From positions 62,001-126,000 of the forward strand of contig NZ_JAHMHK010000001.1 in the NCBI RefSeq assembly GCF_018913985.1: a DNA stretch of 64,000 nt, written 5' to 3'. Positions 43,258 to 55,153 of the stretch are shown one piece after another (the stretch's first letter is position 1; every line of letters starts with the position of its first letter). This DNA comes from Mycoplasma zalophidermidis (GTDB lineage: Bacteria > Bacillota_I > Bacilli_A > Mycoplasmatales > Metamycoplasmataceae). The position numbers and the translations under genes are program-made. Under the pieces are notes generated by a model. That model had not been told where the DNA came from, made no database searches, and was given only the letters and a program-made list of their open reading frames with translations.

Positions 43258-43259
43258 TT
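43221..43259 (-). terminator. terminator overlapping the stop codon of the 1261-aa protein gene
   Basis: Perfect 15-bp stem (AAAAAAATCTTTTAC / GTAAAAGATTTTTTT) with a 9-nt loop. The stop codon at 43258-43260 lies in its arm. Confidence 0.85.
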
Positions 43260-46200
43260 AATCAGAAGCAAAATTCAACTTGTCTAAGGATTCAATTTTG
43301 CTTTTAATAAATTCGCGATTGTTATTAATAAACATATTTAAAGCTCTATTTACTTCAGTATCAGTCATCTCAACAGTAAGAGAATTGATAAACATCACAA
43401 GTTTGTCTAAAACATCCTTGATTTTATCGTAATTTTGTGCAATATTCATTGTCACAAACAAAAATAATTGTTTATTATAAATGTCCCATCCAAATTCATC
43501 ACCTATTTTTTTCAAAACATTCCCATCAACTTGTAATAGTACATTGTAGATAATATTTGACAAATATTTATAAACTTTGTCATATCTATTTTTAACATTT
43601 TCTATTGTTACATTACTATAGTCGGAATAGTTGGAAAATTTTGATAATTTATTAAGATCGAATTTATCTTTTGATTCATCCATTTTAAAATGACTAATGA
43701 AAGTATTGAATAATTTACTTTTTAATGAATCAAATATATTACTTACCATACTATTTAAGTCTCTAAATTTATTCTTGTTTGATTCTGATAAGGAAATACT
43801 ATTAGCATAATTGTTATTGTCGCTACGACCTATATGTATATCATCTTTGAACTGGTCTAATAGATGTTTTTTTGAATCTCATTCACTTTTTCACTCGGCA
43901 GATACATAATCGTTAAAATAATGATGAGAAGAAGAGTACAATGTATCCGATTCACCATATTTTTGTATAAAACCATACTTTTTATCGGCGAATAGAGAGT
44001 TGAGAATTACATTATCAGAATTGTTTTTATTATATTCGGTAAATAACTCAATAAATTCATTTATGCTATAACCGTAAGATCCAAATGGTGCAACGGCCAC
44101 CATCAATCTTATGTATTCTCTTCCTTTTTTGGATAGCTCATCGTAAAAATCGGCGTCGGAAATCGGTTTTAATGCGTCTAATCTAACTTTGTAATTAAAT
44201 GACAAATCAGTCTCATTATCAATTTTTTTAACAATTTCTTGAATAATAGATTTGTTTTCATCTAATTGTGTTTTTAATACTTTTAAATCAGGAATGGCGG
44301 AAACTTTTTTAATTATATCGTCAATATGACTTAGTAAGTTCACGATAATATCTTGCCGTTCAGATTTATTAGCTGATGTTATTTTTCCTAAAAATGAACT
44401 ACTCATATTATTAAAATCATCAAACAAAATATTTTTTAAATATTCATTTTGGCTTATTTTCTCACCATAATTACCACTTTTAAATAATTCAATATTTTCT
44501 TTTATTAAAGGATATAAACTATTTAAACGAGAAATATTAACATCTGTAATTGTATTAATAGCTCTCTCACCAAGTCCAAAAAATCTATAATTAAATCTGG
44601 ATGGATACTTGTTATACAATAAATCATTTAATAAAAATAGGTTTATTATTTGCAGCGTTAACTTATTTCGTGAGTCATTTTCGTCAATTGTTTTTAATAA
44701 CTGTTCAAGTTTATCAACATCAAAATATATTCCTTTAACATTAAGTTCTTTACATTTATAAATAGATGATTTTAGTTCTAATAAAATGGTGTTTAAGTCC
44801 CTGTTTTCATCAATGCGATAATCAGAATGATCTAAGTTATTAACAAACATTTGGTATTTGCTTATAAAATCATATAATTTATTTTGCTTCAACTTATTTA
44901 ATAGTTGTTCCGGGGTCATAAGTTTTAATGGTAAAGTGTCTAAAAGCTGATGAAATTCAATAAAGATATTTTTTAAACTATCTTTTTGTATTTCGAAATT
45001 ATTTGAGATTGGTAAATCATCTACCAAACTCCAAAGTTGTGTTGGTGCTCTATAATACTCATTTGAATATCCAAAACCAGGATCGTATTCAATCATAAAT
45101 GAAAGAAAAGAAAAATCATATAAATTTCCATTTGTGAAAATATAATGTGCCAATTCTTGAAATGAACTGTTATTCATAATATACGAAGGAAAAAGTGTTT
45201 TTTTAATATTTTGGAATGTATTAAAAATGGATTTATCAAATTTTTGTTTTATTAAAATCTCTATTTCGTTTAAAACTTTATTTAGGTTGTTTTTTTCGGT
45301 TTCATCTTCGATTTTATCCAAATAGTTAATTTTGTTGTTTGGGTCAAATATAGCATTCAGATATACATAAGTAACATTGTCATTACTAAACTGAACATTG
45401 TTTTTACGTAAAAAATTAATCGAAAAATCCACAGCTTGATTTATATCTTTTATTTCTTGTTCGGAAATCAATTCTTTTAAATACGGATTAAAAACGAAAT
45501 TATAATTATTATTAATTCCAACAGATGGATTGTAGTTATCCTCGATATTTTTATAATAATAAACCGGTACGTTGCGTTTATCTCACATGAAAATACCAGG
45601 ATAATAACTTGATCGATCGTGGCATTTAGAAAATTCCAACACTATTTTATTTATTGAGTCTATATAATTAAAATCCTTAGTTACTGTTGACTTTTTTGCC
45701 TCAGTCTCAACCAAATTTAAAATCACATCAGAATTAATAAGATAACTTGTTCCTAGGTTATAGTCATATATATCTTTCAATACATTACGATTAACAATAG
45801 TGTAAAAGTACGAACCGTAAAAATGTTTGTCTTTTAAATTGACAACCCTTGGATCTGTTGCTATTTCAATAAAATGGTTGAATTTATTTTGATAATATTC
45901 CTTGGCTTGAGCTAAATATTTTTGAACTTGATCACTTCATTTCGCGTTTGGCCCGCTTATGTATTTAAATATAGAGGGGTTAATTCTAAGATTACGAAAC
46001 AAACCGACAGGAGGATCGACATGAAAAATATTAACACCTTCAAGTTTATTTGGTTTGTTTGTAAATTTGATTGTTGAATCTACTAATTGATTATATATTT
46101 CACGAACGTTACGAGCAGGGTCTTTAAGTTGTTGTCTAGCCAAAATCACAGCTTCTTTAATTTCATGTCTAGGTTTTTGGTCGTCTTCAGCCAGTTTAAT

Positions 46201-47043
46201 TAATTGATTAATTTGATTTAGATAAAAATCGTTAACTGTGACGTCTAAACTACTTACATTTTTATTGTCCAGAATTTTGTTTATAGTTAATACCTTAGAT
46301 TTGTCACCAACAACAGAAACCGCTTTATTTATATTTCGTATTGTCTTGCGTTTTAAATTTAAAATTTCGGCATCATTGACAATATTATCTATTTGGTTTT
46401 TGTTTTTTATTAGATTTGGCAATAATCTAATTTTAAATTTAGAAACATCCTCCTTAGTTAAAAAAGTTAGTTGCTTAAGTAGATTCAAGGTTTTTTCTAA
46501 TTCAATTAATTTATTATCTTCATTTTCTTTCTTTATTGTGTTAATGAAATGATCTAATTCTTTCGAATTTTGATTTAATAATTCCTTCATTTGTTTGCTT
46601 AGCAATATTTTTTTATTTTTCTCAATAAACATTAAATTATCAATATTGAATCAATCATATTTATTTTTGCTTCGTGAGTTATTTAATAAATGTGCTGAAT
46701 CAACAACCACATCAATATTAGTTTGATCGATAATCAAAGTTGGATCAATTTTCTTTATAAACTCTTCAATTTCAACTTCGGTTAATCTATCTAAATTCCT
46801 AATCTGTTTTTTTGCTTCTGTTATTTTTTTAAGTTTATTTATTTGATTGAGGGTAACATATTTATCATATTTTTTAGCCATTTCAAACCGATTTTTACTA
46901 TTTTTAATATCTTTAATTGCACTAGGTTTATTTATAAAATTTAGGTTATTTATTTTGTAATAATCAATTATCGCTAAAATGGTTACGGATGCCACAGAAA
47001 TTGTTGCAGTTGCAACTATAGATTGTATTATTTTTCGTTTCAT
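43258..47043 (-). CDS. 1261-residue membrane-anchored surface protein with zincin-like motif
   Basis: One continuous frame once TGA is read as Trp. Under code 11 it breaks into five. An N-terminal anchor spans about 6-26, then about 1230 residues are predicted outside the cell, rich in Asn, Lys and Leu. Residues 629-633 read Q-E-L-A-H in a context like the zinc site of metalloproteases (HExxH, then YIFTNG), with the first His replaced by Gln (codon CAA, one base from His). Catalysis is therefore doubtful and a binding role more likely. No other domain recognised. GAGG lies upstream of the ATG. Confidence 0.75.
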
Positions 47044-47497
47044 ATCTCAACCTCGTTCTCTGAAATTTCGAATTTCACATTTGTCATAATTTATTTAAAG
47101 TATTTTACAATAAAATTCCTAATTTTTATAAAGTATTTATTAATGTATTGAAAAAATAATTGCGGAATTAACAGGAAGTTATCATTGATGTATAAAATAA
47201 TAAAAAAATAAGCCAAAAAATAATAAAATACAAGAAAATAAATTCCTTAATTTTACGAATAACCTTTAAATAAGACTTATAAGTTCACAAAAAATTTTTA
47301 CGTTGCTTCCATAATTTGTATAAAATAAGAATGCATTTAAATACACGTCGTTATGACTTTTGTCAAAGCAAATATTAAATAAACAATCCAAAAAAACAAT
47401 CATTCACGACGTTTTATATTAAATACCAATAAATCAAGTAATTTATTGTTGCTTTTTTTATTCGTCAAATTTAAAATATTAGAAAGGAGATTCATAT
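47044..47497. other. non-coding region with MATE promoter and leader
   Basis: No coding frame. TTTACG (47297-47302), a 16-nt spacer and TATAAA (47319-47324) form a likely promoter for the MATE gene, giving a leader of about 170 nt. In that leader ACGTCGT near 47344 and ACGACGT near 47406 are inverted and may pair. TAAAAT near 47105 on the minus strand could serve the 1261-aa protein gene. Confidence 0.45.
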
Positions 47498-49249
47498 ATG
47501 GAGAATGAACAAAGAAAACACATCAAACAAGATCGCGCAAACAGATTATTTGGCAATACTCCAATTAAAAAAGCTATTTGAATAGTTGTTATTCCTTCAC
47601 TTCTTACAGCCTTGATGGTTGGATTGTATTCGTTCGCAGACACCATCTTTATTCAACAATTTGTGCCAAAAACAAAGATAATTTTTGATACAAATACTAA
47701 CCCTGGAGAAATTTACAATTTCTTGCCTTCCTTAAACATCCGTCACATCACACACGATGAATATTATACTTTATATGAAAAATATAAAAATATCGGGGCT
47801 GGTATTCCAGAAATCAACGGTAATTTAATAGTCTCAACTGCTAATGCTGCATTTCAACCATTAATTGTATTTTCGAACTCAATAGTTTTTTTGGTACCGG
47901 TTGGAGCAAGTATTTATTATACGAAATGTATTGGTAAAGGATATGAATTTACTGGTAAAAACCTATGAGCAACTATGTTTTGAGTTTGCTTTAGTCTATC
48001 GCTTTTAGCGACATTGATCTCATTTACTCTTGTTGGGTCTGGTTTAATAGATTCGTTAGCAGGTCGTAACATTGTTGACCCTAATGTCGTAAAAGACGCT
48101 AATGAAAGAGAATTACTTCAAGCATATTACGATGCTGCTCACAATATGAGTGTTTCATGAGCTAGTCAATATGTATATATTTATGCATCAGGAACTATTA
48201 TTCAAGGTTTAAGCTTATTCCTTTCTTACTTTATTAGAGCTGAAGGGTATAACGTTTATACAATGGGGGTTGGAATCGGTTCTAACATTATAAATATTTC
48301 GCTTGATGCTGTCTTTATTATTGTCTTAAAACAAGGTGTTTTAGGTGGTGTTGTAGCCACTATAATAGGTTGAACATTCAACTTATTAATGTATGTGTGA
48401 TATGTAATTTACTTAAATATAAAAGGTAAATCGTGATTGGACTTTAGAAAATTATTTAAATTTAAATTTAATAAAGCACTTTTGGGTCCTACATTTTTAC
48501 TTGGAGCTAGTGGGTTTGTTCGTGGTTTTGGTACAGCGATAGCTTTTGCGGTATTAAACTTACTATTTACCAAAACTTCATTCTCCTTAAGCGGAAGCTA
48601 TCAATTCTATTTAGCTAAATGTATGCCCGTTTTATTCCTATTCGTAATGGCAATATTTGGAATAAATGATGGTGCAAGATCACTATTATCATTTAATTAC
48701 GTAAAACGTGACTTTAAAAGATGTAGAGAAATATATATATGAACATTAATAGTTGCTGTAACTTATGCAGTGTTGTCATATATTTTAGTGACTGCAACTG
48801 CTGAATCAGTCATTGTTAAAGTTTTAAATACTACTGATGATACTAAATATGAGGTTGCAAAATTCATGAGAGTTATGATGTTAAGGATTGTCTTTTTGTC
48901 ATTCTCAATTTCATCAGTCTTACTTTTCCAAGGAACAAACGATATTGAAAAATCATTATTATCAGTCTCAATGGAAAATTTCATTTGTTACCTAATAATT
49001 GCACCACTAAGCTGATTAATCGGTTCGTTAATATTCCGTTATACCGGAAGTTATGAATGAAGCAATTACGCAATACTTATTGCATTCGTAGTTAACTCAT
49101 TAATTTCATCAATGATTTTATTTGGTTTTTCTTGACATTACACAACTAAAAAACTTCCAAATATCGACCAAACCAAATTATCATGAAGCAGAAAAATTGA
49201 ACATAAGTTTTTTGTTCAAGCTGCTGAGTATGAAAAACAATTTGCATAA
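47498..49249 (+). CDS. MATE-family efflux transporter
   Basis: 583 residues with 12 predicted membrane helices in two halves typical of MATE antiporters, which export drugs or cationic compounds using Na+ or H+. The first half begins KAIWIVVIPSLLTALMVGLYSFADTIFIQQ, matching the family. An insert of about 75 residues after helix 1 is predicted outside, as in other mycoplasma MATE proteins. AAAGGAG precedes the ATG. Monocistronic. Confidence 0.85.
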
Positions 49250-49266
49250 TAGAGCAATGCTCTATT
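49248..49266 (+). terminator. MATE gene terminator
   Basis: AATAGAGC / GCTCTATT stem with AAT loop, followed by TTTTTTT. It overlaps the stop codon. Confidence 0.75.
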
Positions 49267-49304
49267 TTTTTTACTAAATTTACTCATTATTCAATCGAAA
49301 ACAA

Positions 49305-49324
49305 AAATAGAGATTACCCTATTT
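49305..49324 (-). terminator. terminator of the sufS-rluB operon
   Basis: AAATAG / CTATTT stem. On the minus strand it is followed by TTGTTTTC. It overlaps the rluB stop codon, so it is rather weak. Confidence 0.5.
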
Positions 49325-50051
49325 CGTTTTTATTCATTTTTTGCTTTTGAATTCTAATAATATTTTTTAAGTCTTTTAATTCTTTAAGAGTTAATTCCCG
49401 ATAAGTACCTTCCGGCATTTTATCAACATTAATATTAGCAAATGATACACGCTTTAAATTAATCACTTTGTGACCAATAGATTCAAAAAGCTTTTTAACA
49501 TGATGATATGAACCAACGTGCAATGTTACTAGATAACTTTTGTGCTCGACTTGGTCAACTATCTGCTTTGAAAGTTTATTATTTACCATTACTCCTTCAT
49601 TTAACATTCTGAATTTTCTTAGTGAAAGTGGTTCATCAATACGCGCACGGTATGTTCTTGGTATTTCATATTTAGGGTGAGTTAATTCATTCACTATTTG
49701 CAAATCATTCGTCAAAATTATTGTTCCAGTCGTGTTGTAATCAAGTCTACCGACTGGAACAACTCTATAATCATTCGGTACTAAATCAGCCACTGTCTGA
49801 CGCCCAAACTGATCTTTTGAACTAGATACAGTTTTTTTTGGCTTATTAAGTACATAATATACAAGTTTTTCAACCTTGTTTTCAATTAATTTACCATTAA
49901 TTGTTACATTATCATTTTTAGTAACCTTAACGCCTAATTTAGCAACCACGCCATTGACAAGAACTTTTCCTTCCTTAATCATTTTTTCAGCTTCGCGTCT
50001 AGATGCTAAACCTGCCTGAGCTATAAATTTGTGTAATCTTATTTCTTCCAT
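49314..50051 (-). CDS. rluB: rRNA pseudouridine synthase (RsuA/RluB family)
   Basis: 245 residues. N-terminal S4 RNA-binding domain (IRLHKFIAQAGLASRREAEK), then the catalytic domain with Asp104 in PVGRLDYNTTG. It makes pseudouridine in 23S (RluB) or 16S (RsuA) rRNA; sequence alone does not separate these. I place the start at MEEIRLHK (50051), the family N-terminus, rather than at an upstream Met inside the preceding gene. Last gene of the minus operon, 10 nt after nadD. Confidence 0.85.
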   Translation of the reverse strand: MEEIRLHKFIAQAGLASRREAEKMIKEGKVLVNGVVAKLGVKVTKNDNVTINGKLIENKVEKLVYYVLNKPKKTVSSSKDQFGRQTVADLVPNDYRVVPVGRLDYNTTGTIILTNDLQIVNELTHPKYEIPRTYRARIDEPLSLRKFRMLNEGVMVNNKLSKQIVDQVEHKSYLVTLHVGSYHHVKKLFESIGHKVINLKRVSFANINVDKMPEGTYRELTLKELKDLKNIIRIQKQKMNKNEIG

Positions 50052-50061
50052 TTTTTCATCT

Positions 50062-51156
50062 CTATTCCATCCATTTATCGTAGATTTTTTGCTGTTCGGC
50101 ATCAAAAACCACACCTTTAGATTTATTATATTCATAATTAACTCTAACCACTTGCTTAAAACCTTCTTCTAGATTATCAAGAGCTAATTGACGTAATTTT
50201 TGAACTCCACCAAAAGCTCTTCCATCGCAGATTTTGTCTGCTATAAATAAAATTTTGTCTAATTTAGTTAGATTGCTTTTTAATGTTGTGTGACACTCAA
50301 TAGCATCAACAATTTCTTGGTCATTAATCATATATACATGTTTAACCCACAATGAACCACAAACCTGGTGCAACTTGTGACGCGGATAAATTATCTTATC
50401 AAAACCATTTAAACCAAAGCTAGATATAAACTCTCTTGACGCTTGTTCCGGAACCTCTTTACAAATATCGTGAAAAAGACCTGCAAAATATCCTTGATTA
50501 TAAGTTAAACCATTTGCTTTTGCTAATTTAGCACTAAATTCTGCAGCAGCCACTGAATGTTTTGCTCTTAAAGCAGTTAATGTGGAATGCACAATTTCTT
50601 TAGCAAAGAGTCTGTTTTGGCCTATAAAAGCATTGACCTTGGGGTCAGTGTAAGACAACATACCTTTTCTGATGGCTGTTGAGGATTCTACATACAACTC
50701 GTTATTAAGTTTTAGGAGATTAAATCTTTTAATATTTGTTTTATTGAAATTATTGCTTCGTTTAAAAACTACAAATTTGGCAGTCTTGGTGATTTCTTCA
50801 ATAAATTCTCACTTATGTAAAGTAGGCAAGCAATCTGAACCAATTAGAAAAAACAATTCATCAAATTCGTATTTTTGAGCAAAATATCTAATTGTTTGGT
50901 AAGTATAACTTACTCCACCTTTCTTAATTTCATACTCTGAAATTTCAAAATTCTCTGGGCAACCTTGTATTGATAACTCTATCATTTTAATTCTGTCTTG
51001 AGCACTAACATTTTTTTGTTTTTTCTTGAATGGATTAGTAGCTGCAGGAATAAAAATTAACTTATCAAGTCCTAATTGTTCATAAGCATATTTAGCAATC
51101 TTAATATGTCCATTATGGACTGGATTAAAACTGCCTCCAAATAATCCTATTTTCAT
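50062..51156 (-). CDS. nadD: fused nicotinate-nucleotide adenylyltransferase and YqeK-type HD hydrolase
   Basis: 364 residues with two enzymes in one chain. Residues 1-about 190 are NadD (FGGSFNPVHNGHI), making deamido-NAD from nicotinate mononucleotide and ATP. Residues about 195-364 are an HD-domain phosphohydrolase of the YqeK type (Ap4A hydrolase), with His200 and the HD pair His229-Asp230. In Firmicutes the two genes are adjacent; fusion is seen in mycoplasmas. One TGA (LHKW) would split it in code 11. AAAGG precedes the start, 2 nt after dinB. Confidence 0.9.
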
Positions 51157-51158
51157 AA

Positions 51159-52388
51159 TTAACCTTTCTTTGCGGTATCTTCGCATAAATAACGTGACTG
51201 AATATTTTCTTTCACTTTATCACTTTCAAATTCGTCACCTGTTTTTAATGATTTTACTCTCATTTTATAATTTATATTTTTAATAATTTTTTTAATCTTG
51301 TCTTCATGTTCATCAGTTTCAAATAAAGATATTGGTTTTGCAACATCAAATTCGTTTATTAAACGAGATAATTTGACTCCAATACCTCTAATAAAATTCT
51401 CTTTAAACATCTTATTAAAAATTGAACTAGCTTTCGAGTAAATCTCATCACTATCATTAGTTGGAATATTAAGCGTCATTTGTTGACGAGTTCATCGTTT
51501 AGTAGTGCTTCTCACCGAAACACATATTACGTATCCAACAGTATTACGATTCTTAGCTCTCAAACTTACTTTTTGACATAAATTAAATAAGATTTTTAAT
51601 ATTTCATCGCGCTCATCTAAATCAAAAGATAAAAATGTTAATTCATTTCCTATTGATTTTAAGTCATTGTGTTCATAATTTAATTCTTCATTAAATATAC
51701 CCTTTGCCTCATTGATAAAACGGTTAGTTCTTGAACGAAAAATTTCATATAAATCTTGGTCATTTTTATCACGAGAAGCTAATTTGCCTATTGTGTCGAT
51801 TCCAATTTCTTTTAACTTTTGAGAAGTACTCTTACCAATACCGAAATATTCATCAATTGCCAAAGGTCAAATACTATCTTTAATATCTATTATTTTGGTT
51901 TGCTTCACACCAAAAGGTTTGGCTAAATTAGTTGATAATTTAGCGAGAAATTTATTATGAGAAATGCCAATGGAAATAGGTATTCGAAATTTAGAATATA
52001 CGTGTTTTTGCATTGATTTTGCTAAATTTACTGCATTATTTTCATCAGTAATATTTGTAACATCAACCCAACACTCATCTATTGAATAGACCTCAATGTT
52101 TTTAGTGTAATTTTCCCCAAGAAAATCAAATATTTTGTTTGACAAATTAATATATAGATCAAAATTTGGTTCTATAAAAATTGTTCTTGGTTCTTTTTCT
52201 AAAATCTTGTAATTAGGTCACCCAGATTTCACACCTTTTGCTTTTAACTCGTAACTTACTGAACAAGCAATCGACCGCTTAAGATTTTTGCCAATTGCTA
52301 TGGGTTTACCATCATACTGGGGGTTCAATACTCGATGCGCACTAGCAAAATATGAATCAAAATCAATATGAAAAATTATTCTAGACAT
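51159..52388 (-). CDS. dinB: DNA polymerase IV (Y-family)
   Basis: 409-residue translesion polymerase. The palm begins FHIDFDSYFASAH with the first catalytic Asp, and VYSIDECWVDVT gives the second acidic pair. The helix-hairpin-helix region is GIGKSTSQKLKEIGIDTIGKLA, and the little-finger domain is C-terminal. No clear beta-clamp peptide is seen at the end. The start overlaps the iscU end by 8 nt. Three TGA Trp codons. Confidence 0.9.
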
Positions 52389-52800
52389 TTAACTCTTCTT
52401 TAAGGGCATTCGATAGTAACGTTGCACAATAATATCTATTAGGATGTTCTTTAACATTATTAAAAATTGCTAACTCTCCCAATTCATTTTCTATTGAACT
52501 ATCACCACCATTTTTGATAAAAGATTCATATTTTTCAATAAAATTGGTCACTTCGTCTACGCTTTTACCGTTAAGTTCTTTACAAATTAAATCAGTAGAA
52601 GCAATCATAAATGCGCAACCTTTCCCATCAAAATATAAATTATTTATTTTATTATTATTAATTTCAAAACTAAATTCAAGATAATCAGCACAGGCTTTTC
52701 CGTGTCTGATTATTTTATTATTATCTATTATTTTCTTATATTCTGGTGTTAAGTAATGTGCCATAATAATTTGGCGTTTTTGTTCTTGATTAAATGACAA
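52381..52800 (-). CDS. iscU: iron-sulfur cluster scaffold protein (SufU/IscU type)
   Basis: 139 residues. Three conserved Cys are placed as in SufU: Cys37 (GKACADY), Cys62 (GKGCAFMIAS) and Cys125 (RYYCATL). It receives sulfur from the adjacent SufS-type desulfurase for Fe-S assembly or zinc-dependent sulfur transfer. The start overlaps the sufS end by 11 nt. Confidence 0.9.
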   Translation of the reverse strand: MSFNQEQKRQIIMAHYLTPEYKKIIDNNKIIRHGKACADYLEFSFEINNNKINNLYFDGKGCAFMIASTDLICKELNGKSVDEVTNFIEKYESFIKNGGDSSIENELGELAIFNNVKEHPNRYYCATLLSNALKEELNV

Positions 52801-53947
52801 TGAAGTCCCCTCCTTTTTCTAAAGAATCAACAAGTTTCCTGATTTCTTTTTTATTATTATAAACTCCTAATGAAACCCTGACATATGAATTTTCTTGCAT
52901 CACATTTCTAACATAATATGCGCAAAAAAGTCCAGATCTTACATATATATTTTGAGTACCTAAATAGTGCGCTATATCGTGAGAATCTACACCTTTAATA
53001 TTAAATAAAATAATGTGATCATCAGGTTTTGTATAAATTTGAATATTCGGAATTTTTGATAGTTTTTTATAAGCATAATTTGATAAATCTTTCAAGATTT
53101 TCTGTGTTTTTTCATATCCTAAATAAGTGTTAAAAAAATCTAGCGCTTTATCAAACATATAAATACCAGCAAAATTGGCCGTGCCCGATTCAAATAAATC
53201 AATTGAGTCATTTTTAATTCAAGTACATGATTTATCTATGTTAAGAACTGACCCACCACCAAAAAACACAGGCTCAAGTTTTTTTAATAAATCATTTTTT
53301 ATTGCTAATACTCCCAGTCCTGTTGGACCATAAAATTTATTACAACTAAAAGTTATTACATCTGAAAATTTTGCACTAACAGGCTCATAGACAATTGCCT
53401 GAGCAGCATCATTGACAACAATTGCCCCAACCGATTCAGCTTTTTGTTTAATTAATTTCATATCCGTAGAAACATTAAAATTGTTATTCATTTGTGCAAA
53501 TGCGATAACTTTAGTTTTATTATTAATATTATTATGCAAGTCGTTTTCAACTATTATTTTTGCACCGGTTTTTTTGGAAATTTCTATTCATGGAACAAAA
53601 TTCGATGAATGATTAAATGAACTTAATAAAATTTCATCACCAGGCTTAAGTTTTGATTGTAGCATTAGAACTAACATATTTAATGACGCAGTAGTACCTG
53701 AAGTAAAAATGATTTTTGTCTCGCTAATGTTTGTCTCTAATAAGTCACAGATTTTTTTACGTAAACTATTGATAATAGCAATATTTTGGATTCCCAAAGG
53801 TGCATTGTTAGTTCTTACACTAACAGAATATTTTAGATAAAAATCTGTACTTGCTTTAATAGCCATATCCGGCTTTAAACATAGTGCTGCATTATCGAAA
53901 TAAGTAATTTTTTTTAACATTTTGAAATGATCTCTTAGTTTTTTCAT
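52790..53947 (-). CDS. sufS: cysteine desulfurase (SufS-like)
   Basis: 385-residue PLP enzyme that removes sulfur from cysteine. The PLP Lys204 lies in SCNKFYGPTG, with Asn where most homologues have His. The catalytic Cys342 is in VRSGLFCAYY. The first gene of the minus operon sufS-iscU-dinB-nadD-rluB. The ATG at 53947 lies 6 nt after a TAAAAT box, so the mRNA is probably leaderless. A Met nine codons in is less likely. Confidence 0.9.
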
Positions 53948-53953
53948 AATTCA

Positions 53954-53959
53954 ATTTTA
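53954..53959 (-). promoter_or_regulatory. -10 box of leaderless sufS operon
   Basis: TAAAAT on the minus strand ends 6 nt before the sufS ATG. No Shine-Dalgarno is visible. Confidence 0.55.
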
Positions 53960-54045
53960 TTGCACTATTTGAAATATCATTCAACTTTCCAAAAAATTTC
54001 CTTTTAATTTTGGAGATTTAATGTATATTTTTATTTATACCGAGA

Positions 54046-54158
54046 TAAGCTTGTGTCGCTTAAATCGATATACCATTCGGTTCGACGAATGAAATCCAGT
54101 AAAAATTATCCCGTTAACGAATTGGTTTTACCAATTAAAAAATATTGAGGAGAAAACA
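54046..54158 (+). promoter_or_regulatory. structured leader of rplM-rpsI, possible L13 autoregulatory element
   Basis: Two hairpins, CATTCG-GTTCGA-CGAATG (54074-54091) and ATTGG-TTTTA-CCAAT (54121-54135), precede the TGAGGAGA ribosome-binding site. TTGGAG (54010-54015) and TTTATA (54034-54039) could be the promoter. A leader that L13 binds is known in Bacilli. Whether this is the same element is inference. Confidence 0.4.
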
Positions 54159-54593
54159 ATGAGACAAACAACTATTGTAAACAAAGAAAACGCAAATAAA
54201 AAATGATACGTTGTTGACGCCGAAGGACAAGTTCTAGGTCGTTTAGCAGCCACTGTCGCAACAGTTTTAAGAGGAAAGAACAAACCAACCTTTACTCCAA
54301 ATGCTGACATGGGCGACAATGTTATTATCATTAATGCTGAAAAAGTTGTATTAACAGCTAACAAAGAAGAAGACAAAGTTTACTACCACCACACAGGATA
54401 TCCTGGTGGTCTAAAAAGCATCACTGCTGCTAAGTTAAGAATTAAGAAACCTACAGCAATTGTACAAAAAGCCATCTACGGTATGTTGCCTCACACAAAA
54501 TTAGGTGACAAACAACGTAAAAACTTATTTGTATATGCAGGTCCAGAACATGCACACCAAGCGCAACAACCAGAAAGTTTAGAGGTAAAATAA
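54159..54593 (+). CDS. rplM: 50S ribosomal protein L13
   Basis: 144 residues, normal length. Family motifs [15 protein letters not shown] and [15 protein letters not shown] are near the start, and [15 protein letters not shown] at the end. The first 50 residues include a TGA Trp, so the true start lies upstream of the apparent Met at 54309. GAGGAGA is 6 nt before the ATG. rpsI follows after 1 nt. Confidence 0.96.
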
Positions 54594-54594
54594 T

Positions 54595-54996
54595 ATGGCT
54601 ACAAAATCAGTTATCGAATATCGTGGTTTAGGACGTCGTAAAAGTTCTACAGCACGTGTTATTTTAAGACCAGGTAAAGGTACATTCACTATTAATGGTC
54701 GTGATGCAAGAGCTTATTTAGCATCGGATTTATTTTTACAAGATGCTTCACAACCTTTAGCATTAACTGAAACAGTTGGAAACTTCGACATTACAGTTAA
54801 TGTTCGTGGTGGTGGACTAAGTGGTCAAGCCGGTGCAATCCGTTTAGGTATTGCTCGTGCATTATTATTAGCAAGTGATTCATACAGAGCTAAACTAAAA
54901 CCAGCAGGTATGTTAACTCGTGATGCTCGTGTTAAAGAACGTAAAAAACCAGGTTTACGTAAAGCACGTCGTTCACGTCAATTCTCAAAACGTTAA
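54595..54996 (+). CDS. rpsI: 30S ribosomal protein S9
   Basis: 133 residues. Begins with [16 protein letters not shown] and ends with the basic tail [12 protein letters not shown] that reaches the P site. Cotranscribed with rplM, as in most bacteria. Confidence 0.97.
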   Translation: MATKSVIEYRGLGRRKSSTARVILRPGKGTFTINGRDARAYLASDLFLQDASQPLALTETVGNFDITVNVRGGGLSGQAGAIRLGIARALLLASDSYRAKLKPAGMLTRDARVKERKKPGLRKARRSRQFSKR

Positions 54997-55025
54997 TTTT
55001 AATTTTTTATTTAATAATCCAAAAA

Positions 55026-55050
55026 GTTGCGGTATAATTAATTCCGCAAC
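55026..55050 (+). promoter_or_regulatory. inverted repeat enclosing the tRNA-Ile -10 box
   Basis: GTTGCGG and CCGCAAC are perfect complements separated by 11 nt that contain TATAAT (55033-55038). A second TATAAT at 55051-55056 abuts the tRNA. The repeat could end rplM-rpsI transcripts or act as an operator. No T-run follows. Confidence 0.45.
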
Positions 55051-55057
55051 TATAATT

Positions 55058-55134
55058 GCGAGCGTAGCTCAGCTGGTTAGAGCACACGACTGATAATCGT
55101 GAGGTCGATGGTTCGAGTCCATTCGTTCGCACCA
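55058..55134 (+). tRNA. tRNA-Ile (anticodon GAT)
   Basis: 77 nt with encoded CCA. Acceptor GCGAGCG / CGTTCGC, anticodon loop CTGATAA giving GAT, T-loop TTCGAGT. All arms fold. Confidence 0.96.
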
Positions 55135-55153
55135 TTTCATTAAGTTGACCAAG

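Noticed and set aside
43258..46632. Four or five separate minus-strand genes
   Set aside because: All share one frame with the Met at 47043. The gaps contain only TGA codons, no TAA or TAG, so it is one 1261-aa protein.
54128..54376. 82-aa minus-strand open frame opposite rplM
   Set aside because: Antisense of a conserved ribosomal protein gene.
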